Shown here: one piece after another, positions 57,981 through 64,000 of the stretch | How the letters are laid out: each line of letters opens with the position of its first letter | Position numbering within the stretch: position 1 is the stretch's first letter | Assembly (NCBI GenBank): GCA_963920635.1 | Contig: OY987304.1 | Coordinates: forward strand, 31,806,365-31,870,364 | From: Pseudeuparius sepicola | Lineage: Eukaryota; Arthropoda; Insecta; Coleoptera; Anthribidae | Length of the DNA stretch: 64,000 nt | Reading direction: 5' to 3' | The notes under the pieces: generated by a model | The model's input: the letters and a program-made list of their open reading frames with translations, nothing else | Told to the model about the DNA's origin: nothing | The model's database searches: none | Program-made: the position numbers and the translations under genes

Positions 57981-58275
57981 TGTTATGTCTTTATCTTTTA
58001 CGACGGCACAGAATAACTAGTTATTCTGTGACGACGGTGTTGCAATAAACATTATAAAACTGGATTGATATTTTATTTCTCTTATCACACGGTTTTACAT
58101 ATCACAGACTATAATCACGATATAAACCTTTACGTTATGGAGGCCCGGTGCAGACCACAAAATATATAGGTTAGTGCAGACTGCTTGTGCTGTCCCTTTC
58201 GGCCAATTGTCTATTGACGCTCCGTGACGTCATTTCCGTTATGGCGGCAATTTGATATTGGCGCCATATATCACA
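57981..58275 (-). repeat. Gypsy-2 3' LTR with two extra segments
   Basis: It is 56 bp longer than the other LTR. One extra segment at about 58010-58038 is a short duplication around a perfect 24-bp palindrome (CACAGAATAACT and its complement), the other (58156-58180) duplicates the GTGCAGAC region. Confidence 0.8.
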
Positions 58276-58604
58276 CCTTCCTCCTTAGATAAAACTATAT
58301 TTAACATCTATGTGTTTTTACACCGTACAAACAACAACAAAAAATTCTCGATTCAATGAACAACTACATCACACACGATAAAATACATTTATGTAGTATA
58401 ACAATCAACGCTTTACGTTATTATGGCCTAAAACATCTGTAGCAACTTACAAAACTTAGCATCTACATATTTTATCTTAACAGTGTTTTTACATTATCAA
58501 TGAAACAGTCTTGTTACCTGCTGGCACTGAACTGTAGCAACCTCAAATTGCTAGTTACAAAAAAAACATGCATGTGCATCAACTTGGGTATAATTTGGGT
58601 TTCT

Positions 58605-59031
58605 CTAGGTTCTATATCTTTCTGGCTTTTTACTTACTCTTTTTGGTCTATTGCTTGCCCCTGTCTCTCGACTGGGCATGCACAAGACTCTGTTTTGTAA
58701 CGGATGTTCTTTTTCATAATGTACCACAAATGGCGCATTTCCTAATGCGTTTTGCTTCTCTTGCTCAGGGGTATCAAGTACCCTCTGAGTTACATTCTCC
58801 AAACTACTTTTCACATGGAAAGTTCGGATAACACAGATTTCTTAATAACTTATACGTTTCTGTGCCCATCACACTTAGCAAAGTAGCTACTTTAATTTTT
58901 TCTTTTTCTATTTTGTTTGCTACAAAATATTGCTCCAAACGCTCTATATAAATTATCCAGTCGTCGGTTTCCGAGTAAAATTCTTGAAATTTTATTGCTT
59001 CGCCCGCCATTTTGTTGATCACGGTAATCAC
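58605..59031 (-). pseudogene. Gypsy-2 gag start fused to integrase tail
   Basis: 59031-58804 encodes a gag N-terminus (FYSETDDWIIYIERLEQYF, then KVATLLSVMGTETY, typical of insect gypsy gag). From 58814 the other frame reads ...ASNRPKRVSKKPERY, the Arg/Lys/Pro tail found at the end of gypsy integrases. The junction near 58810 marks a deletion of several kilobases of gag-pol. Confidence 0.8.
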
Positions 59032-59086
59032 GTTTTCATCAGTTGGACAATACGTCCGCGTTCCGAATTTGAGTCCTCATCGCCAC

Positions 59087-59325
59087 TGTTATGTCTTTAT
59101 CTTTTACGACGGTGTTGCAATAAACATTATAAAACTGGATTGATATTTTATTTCTCTTATCACATGGTTTTTACATATCACAGACTATGATCACGATATA
59201 AACCTTTACGTTATGGAGGCTCGGTGCAGACTGCTTGTGCTGTCCCTTTCAGCCAATTGTCTATTGACGCTCCGTGACGTCATTTCCGTTATGGCGGCAA
59301 TTTGATATTGGCGCTATATATCACA
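59087..59325 (-). repeat. Gypsy-2 5' LTR
   Basis: A 239-bp LTR starting TGTTATGTCTTTATC and ending GCTATATATCACA on the plus strand. In element orientation the next bases after it are GTGGCGATGAGGACTC, the expected place of the tRNA primer site. Confidence 0.85.
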
Positions 59326-59473
59326 AGCTCTGTTAGCGTTGAGTTTTAAGAACTGTCCCAAAATGGTTCTCTTACTGTCATTGGTCTAAAACAGTCCCGG
59401 GGATTTTAATTTACCTACCAATGACAGTAGAACCGTTTTGGGAGGTTTCTTAAAATTGAACACGAACGGAGCT
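59326..59473. repeat. Short foldback MITE
   Basis: AGCTCTGTTAGCGTTGAGTT ... TACTGTCATTGGT pairs with ACCAATGACAGTA ... AACACGAACGGAGCT. The gypsy-2 element inserted at its left tip, so it is the older of the two. Confidence 0.7.
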
Positions 59474-59562
59474 CTAATAGTATTTGAGAGAGAGTTTCTT
59501 AATTCTGTGAGCTTTTATATGAATAGGTATAATAAAAATAAAACTATTGATTAATTTATAAT

Positions 59563-59568
59563 TTTATT
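59563..59568 (-). terminator. Poly(A) signal candidate for MKK4
   Basis: AATAAA on the minus strand, about 600 nt after the stop codon at 60166, in an AT-rich stretch suited to a 3' untranslated region. Others occur nearby, so the exact site is uncertain. Confidence 0.4.
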
Positions 59569-60165
59569 TTTCAATTTACTCAACATTTGTAAATAAACAG
59601 TATAATGTTTATCGCCTAAAAACAAATAGAGTAAAAAAATTAATATTAACAACTTACACTTAAAATTACTTATATACAAGTTTTACAAGATACAATTATA
59701 TAGGCAACTTTTGTTTTTTTCCATTTCATGTAACAACAACTTCTTATAGAACCGAAGGCAAATTAGTTAAAAACGTCACAATACTCTAAAAACCGAAACT
59801 AAATAAATTAAAAATGTAAAAAGCACCATTTCGGAAATAATAAAATGATAAATCATTAAAATTTAAAAATAAAAACACTTACATCAAGACTCGAGAATTT
59901 AAGATTTTTTTGAATTTTGTGGATCTAAAGTATTGAAAACTATTCCTAATCACTCTTGCTTGATTTTTACTAACAAAATCTATTTGACCTGAGACATGGG
60001 ACTCAACTATAGGACTACACCCTATAACTTTTCAGTATTGATACCTTTAAATGCTAACTTGATTTGTCGGTAGAACCAAATATCGACCAAAAAATATTTG
60101 GAACCTCAATATTAGATCCCGTGTCATAGATTTCGTCACCATACTTTCTGGAAAATACAGGAAAC

Positions 60166-60331
60166 TTATTGTTGATTTGTGGTAAATGCGCTTATTCCAT
60201 TATTGGCCATTTCATCCATAATTTCTGTTACATAAGCAGCTACATCGACCTCTTCGTTCTGAGCTCGCAGAACGAATGGATCTTGAAGGAGTTTATTATA
60301 TTTCGGACGTTGATGCTCAGATTTAATTAAA
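60166..60331 (-). CDS. MKK4: MAP kinase kinase MKK4/MAP2K4, last coding exon
   Basis: MKK4 phosphorylates JNK and p38 kinases in stress signalling. After a strong acceptor (TTTTCTTGCAG) the exon supplies one base to a split codon, then 54 residues and TAA. The sequence LIKSEHQRPKYNKLLQDPF matches the end of the kinase domain (subdomain XI, invariant Arg in QRPKY), followed by EVDVAAYVTEIMDEM, which fits the MKK4 tail (VEVACYV-type) better than MKK7. The C-terminus is GISAFTTNQQ. No ATG is present, so ordinary frame lists miss it. Upstream exons were not found between 60332 and 64000 and are presumably to the right. Confidence 0.85.
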
Positions 60332-60798
60332 CTGCAAGAAAAGGATCATTGTCAATCATTTACAGATACTAGCCAAACTTTATGAAATGGTTAAGAAATA
60401 TGAAAAATATGTGGATGGGGATAAAGCAGCTCGTGGTATTTAAAAGTAGGAGGACAAAAATTTAAATCCCAGCAGTAAAAAAATGTTATTTACATAATAA
60501 ACAATAAATAAATAAAAATAAGGCAATACATACAGATTATAACATGTGCCGCAGTCAAAATTTTTCAGTGAATGAATTTAGTTTCATGTTTCCTATAATT
60601 TTGAATGTATTAGATCTTAACTAGCAGTTTTATCTGTTACAATCCTCAAATCATACATATTTTCGTACATATCCATTAATTTATCATAAATACTGAATTA
60701 AAAATGAGACAAGAATGTAAACTATGCCAAAACGATATTCCATAAATTAATTCATAGTTTTCTGCAATTTAAAAATATTCACCCTGAACATTTAAAGA

Positions 60799-61411
60799 GC
60801 CTGAAGATGTCAATTTCTACGTATCTCACAGAGGGCGCCACTTGTGGTGTTTTGGATCGTGCTTTTACTCTTTGACAGTTTTGAGGTTGTCTTTTTGGCC
60901 TTGCAGGTCCATCATTTTAGTACATCTCTTAATTCTGCGACAACCATTAAAATCAACCATTTGCATTGAAATTGGCAAAATGTGCCCCAAAACACCTGTT
61001 AACTCCAACATTTTTACCTATTGCTTTCAAATGTTTCGGTTCAACTGTACCATTTAAAGTAAGAAAAAATCCCTATGATATACCAAAATTTTTTTGCTTT
61101 CAACAGATTGAAACTTGACAAAATTTGGACACCTATTTAAAAAAAACGAATGGTTTTGACCAATATCAATTAGGCATTTTTTGTTGGAGTTAACAGGTGT
61201 TTTGGGCCGCATTTTGCCAATTTCAACGCAAACAGTTAATTTTGTCGTTATGAAACAAGAGTATATTTCTGTTGCAGAAAGAAAAGATGCACTAAAATGA
61301 TAGACCTGCAAGACCAAAAAGACCTCAAAAAAGTTATGAGTAAAAGCATGATCCAAAAACAGTGCAAATGGCGCCTTCTGTGAAGTCCGTAGAAATTGAC
61401 ATCTTCAGCTT
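60799..61411. repeat. 0.6-kb foldback MITE in MKK4 intron
   Basis: AGCCTGAAGATGTCAATTTC (60799) is inverted at 61386-61411. Inner pairs such as GGCAAAATGTG(C)CCCAAAAC near 60975 against GTTTTGGGCCGCATTTTGCC near 61200 keep register to a centre near 61090. The two open frames here are the same repeat read from either arm. Confidence 0.75.
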
Positions 61412-62370
61412 ATTCTCCATTCTCACAAATATAACAGTGCCAAATTTCAGTTCAACAGCTTGATTCTTTTGGGTGATGTAGCCATAATTCAATTTTAAAA
61501 ATGAATTTCAATGCCTGTATCTCAGTAATAATTTAGATTTCACCGGTAGTTGTTAAGCACAACCGTAATATTTAGGCACAAAATATATGAACTTGCTCTA
61601 TGTACCATTATTAACGGGACTCCCTGCATAAATCTGTAAATAGTCATACACCACTACCACTCCACAGAACAGTGTAACAAGTTTTATTTTCTACCACTAC
61701 ACCCTCTGTGCCGATCCAAGGTCACTGCGTTTCTTTTAGGGCTTGCGCTAAATGCTCGTTTCACTTATTTAGTAATGATTGGACATCCATCCTTTGGGAG
61801 TGTATGTTGTGTATTATTAAACACACTTTTTGAGCTACTGTATTTAATCAATTAGAAGGAAAAACTGTGTATATATGGAAACATTATTGGCTGTGTGTTG
61901 TGTATTTTCTCGTGTATTAACAAACAGAATTAAGAACTGCCTATATACTGAATCCCTGAAAGAACCACAAACGAAATATGCTCTCAGAAAAAAGCGCACT
62001 TGCATATATACGCACAAAAAAACACTGCGAAATATGTACGCACGGATAAATCCCCACAGTGAAATATGCACACTGGAATAGATGCGCATGGTGAAATAAG
62101 CTCACAAGTATTATAAGTTTTTTATTCTCTTTTGTGCCCTTAAAATTTAATGATTACCTTAGTTTTCTCACAGTTTTTCGGAGTAAGACCCTTTTTGGAT
62201 ACCTGCTTTATCTACCATGTTAGAAATTAAATCTAATATTCAATTTTACATTATCTTAATCTGACAATTCAACGCCTTCCAATATGAACCAATGAAATGA
62301 CATAATTTTTAAAATATTGACCAATAAGGTGATTATTTGAGCGATAATACCACTAGTGGTACTTTCACTT
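61412..62370. other. MKK4 intron; no gene recognised
   Basis: No kinase exon found on the minus strand. Around 61990-62100 a short period of 20-30 bp is hinted at by repeated G(C/A)GAAATATG(C/T)(A/G)CAC words. Confidence 0.35.
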
Positions 62371-62372
62371 AT

Positions 62373-62428
62373 AATCTCCCTAGAGCATGAATTATTTCCG
62401 GAATTTTAATTCATGCTCGCGGGAGATT
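62373..62428. repeat. Hairpin with 20-bp arms
   Basis: AATCTCCCTAGAGCATGAAT and the complement ATTCATGCTCGCGGGAGATT, two mismatches, enclose a short loop around TTTCCGGAA. It lies about 240 bp before the second hammerhead-like motif. Confidence 0.65.
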
Positions 62429-62665
62429 CGGTACGAAAATTTCATGTCAAAACTATTTGAAAATACAATTAAATTGGTGACATATGGTGACTGGTGTTAT
62501 TGTTGTATAGGAGGGAGATTTCCACTTATTAATCTTACAGCTAGGTGCTTATGGGAGGGTGATTTCCGAAAAAATACACAAGTTGCCATGGCAACGTTAA
62601 GAAATGCTTGTGTTTTATTGGTTGTACCTTCTTTCAATATTTTTCTTATAATTTAAAATTTTCTA

Positions 62666-62703
62666 GCCCTGATGAAGGTCACGAAGTAGACCGAAAGCTT
62701 GGT
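62666..62703 (+). ncRNA. Hammerhead-ribozyme-like motif, copy 2
   Basis: GCC (62666-62668), core CTGATGA (62669-62675), A, GGTC (62677-62680), 8-nt loop, GACC (62689-62692), core GAAA (62693-62696), GCT, T62700, GGT (62701-62703). Stem I is GCC/GGU with one wobble pair, stem II GGTC/GACC, stem III the self-complementary AGCU (62696-62699). The core is as in copy 1 apart from the variable seventh base, while stem II and stem III differ but still pair. TTTCTAGCC before the core resembles TTTTAGCC at copy 1. Confidence 0.6.
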
Positions 62704-63114
62704 ATTATAAAAGAAGTTTAATTTTCTGGCTGAAAGACTCGTTATTTTATCTACTAAGTATAACTACACAGCCATAAACCAGCTATTTATTGCAATATTA
62801 GTTAGAAAAAAAAAGTGTGCCAACATATTTTATAGAAAATTTTATGAGGAATATTATTCTATATGGGATTTTTATCAATAAGTGCACCGTTTCCGAGATA
62901 ATCTAGAAAACTTTAAAATATGGGTGAAAACGACATCTTAGTGTATGAAGCACACCATATCTGGGTTATATTACCGAACTACCACATGAACTAAAAACAA
63001 ACCATTCTACACAATAAAAAAAAACAAAATAAATGACTGGTTAATATACAGGGTGAGACTTTGACCCCTACAAAAATTTTAACAAAGAGTAATGTTGAAC
63101 CTGGACCGACACTA
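62704..63114. other. No gene recognised
   Basis: AT-rich. A lone TACAGGGTGAGAC-type end at 63047 has no partner in the window. Confidence 0.35.
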
Positions 63115-63305
63115 TATTGAAGACCTGTACTGTTTCAAGCGATCGTCACTGCCGCAACACAATGAAAATAATTGACAGGGTGGTTTAATGTTATGGACAC
63201 CATTGTTTCAGAATATTTGTAAAATAAAAGCATGCAAATGTGTCTGTTATAACGAATTTAATATCTAAAATAAAATAAAATACTTGTTTGTTATGTCCCT
63301 TTAAT
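63115..63305. repeat. Dispersed repeat family D, copy 2
   Basis: Second copy of the segment at 52895-53095, same orientation, with scattered substitutions and short indels. Confidence 0.7.
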
Positions 63306-63588
63306 TTGACAAGTTTAAAGTCAAAACCAGAACACTTGTATGGTTACTTGCAGAGCTATATAATAAATATAAATACTAAATACTCAAATACCCAGCCAAA
63401 TCGATTCAATCTGTTCAGTAAAAAAGGCCAATTATAGGTATAATTATAAAATTATTTAAAACAAAACACAAAAGTAGGCAGCATGCATGCATGCATACAA
63501 CTTTTTTTATTCAAAATAATATTTCAATTTAAATTCACACACTCGTGGGTAAAAAAAAGCAAAAGCAATTCGTCAATGTCATGTCAAC

Positions 63589-63750
63589 TAGGGCTGTCAA
63601 CGAACACCGGTTAACCGGTTATTTACACTGATGAAAACCGCGGTCACAAATTAGACAAAACTGGTGTTGACTGATTAACTGGATAACCGGTTATAAACGG
63701 ATATACGAATTACCAGTTTTTACGGTTAACCAGCTTTTATGGTTAAGGGG
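63589..63750. mobile_element. Candidate hAT-type MITE end with CCGGTTAA motifs
   Basis: Starts TAGGGCTGTCAACG, the same first eight bases as the hAT-type MITE at 30019. It contains ACCGGTTAACCGGTTA (63607-63622), ATAACCGGTTAT (63683-63694) and GGTTAACC (63723-63730). The right end was not found, so its extent is a guess. Confidence 0.45.
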
Positions 63751-64000
63751 AGGCTCGCCATTGTATGTTTGGTTGCCTGTATCAATGTATTTTTATTTCC
63801 AACTAGCTGGAAAAAGTAGCGAATTTCAAAGGATTACAAAAAACACGGGTATTTTTAAAATATCCATAGATACTAATGACACTAGTTTAAAAGTTATGGG
63901 CGAGATTTTTTTTTGAATTTCAAATTTTATGCCGGCATAAATTCGTCTATTTTGTCTCTTGAGCCGGAATTTTACCTTCGTTAAGATTGGCATAGGTTTC

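Larger units (their letters stand above)
57981..59325 (-). mobile_element. Second Ty3/gypsy element, mostly deleted, with both LTRs
   Basis: TG...CA-bounded LTRs at 57981-58275 and 59087-59325 with an exact 5-bp duplication AGCTC (57976-57980, 59326-59330). Only 811 bp lie between the LTRs: the start of gag and the extreme C-terminus of pol. Nearly the whole coding region is gone. Orientation is minus, from the two protein fragments. Confidence 0.88.

Noticed and set aside
61054..61356. 100-codon minus-strand frame and the 71-codon plus-strand frame at 60842
   Set aside because: Both are the two arms of the same foldback MITE; they share KTPVNSN because the arms are inverted copies.

Overview
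The window is animal nuclear DNA, most likely from an insect. It is AT-rich, its two recognisable host genes are split by spliceosomal introns, and almost everything else is transposable-element (TE) sequence. I cannot name the species. Nothing bacterial, viral or organellar was found.

Two host genes are readable, both on the minus strand. VPS18 (Drosophila deep orange, dor), a core subunit of the HOPS/CORVET vacuolar tethering complexes, starts at 44596 and runs leftward. I place nine coding exons that join in frame into 894 codons, ending at 13552 inside the C-terminal RING finger. The last part of the RING is not found and is probably beyond the left edge. The introns (28.4 kb against 2.7 kb of coding) hold most of the TEs. 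On the right, 60331-60166 is the terminal coding exon of a MAP kinase kinase of the MKK4/MAP2K4 type; its other exons lie to the right of the window.

Layout: 1-6.9 kb, presumed VPS18 intron with foldback repeats and a hammerhead-ribozyme-like motif at 4644. 6.9-13.4 kb, a long-TIR (terminal inverted repeat) TA-target element holding a young Ty3/gypsy element with exact target-site duplications (TSDs), a foldback, and a TA-flanked pogo-like element. 13.5-23.2 kb, VPS18 exons 9-5, with a 964-bp palindrome, a broken Jockey/CR1-like LINE and a ~120-bp satellite in intron 6. 23.2-38.6 kb, intron 4 with nested foldbacks, four hAT-type elements bounded by 8-bp TSDs, and a Tc1/mariner-superfamily element with a DD41D triad and ~0.8-kb TIRs. 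38.6-44.6 kb, exons 4-1 with a 1.9-kb palindrome in intron 2. 44.6-59.5 kb, intergenic TEs: hAT-type MITEs, a P-element-type remnant with a THAP domain, a Harbinger remnant, a TTAA-type foldback family and an internally deleted gypsy copy. 59.5-64 kb, the MKK4 3' end, more foldbacks, a second hammerhead-like motif and an element with CCGGTTAA motifs.

The points most worth a second look are two hammerhead-like motifs whose stems co-vary while the catalytic core is constant; hAT-type MITEs filled with arrays of a short palindromic motif, a different motif in each; and the DD41D transposon whose transposase C-terminus lies inside its own inverted repeat. All calls were made by reading the sequence by eye, without database searches.
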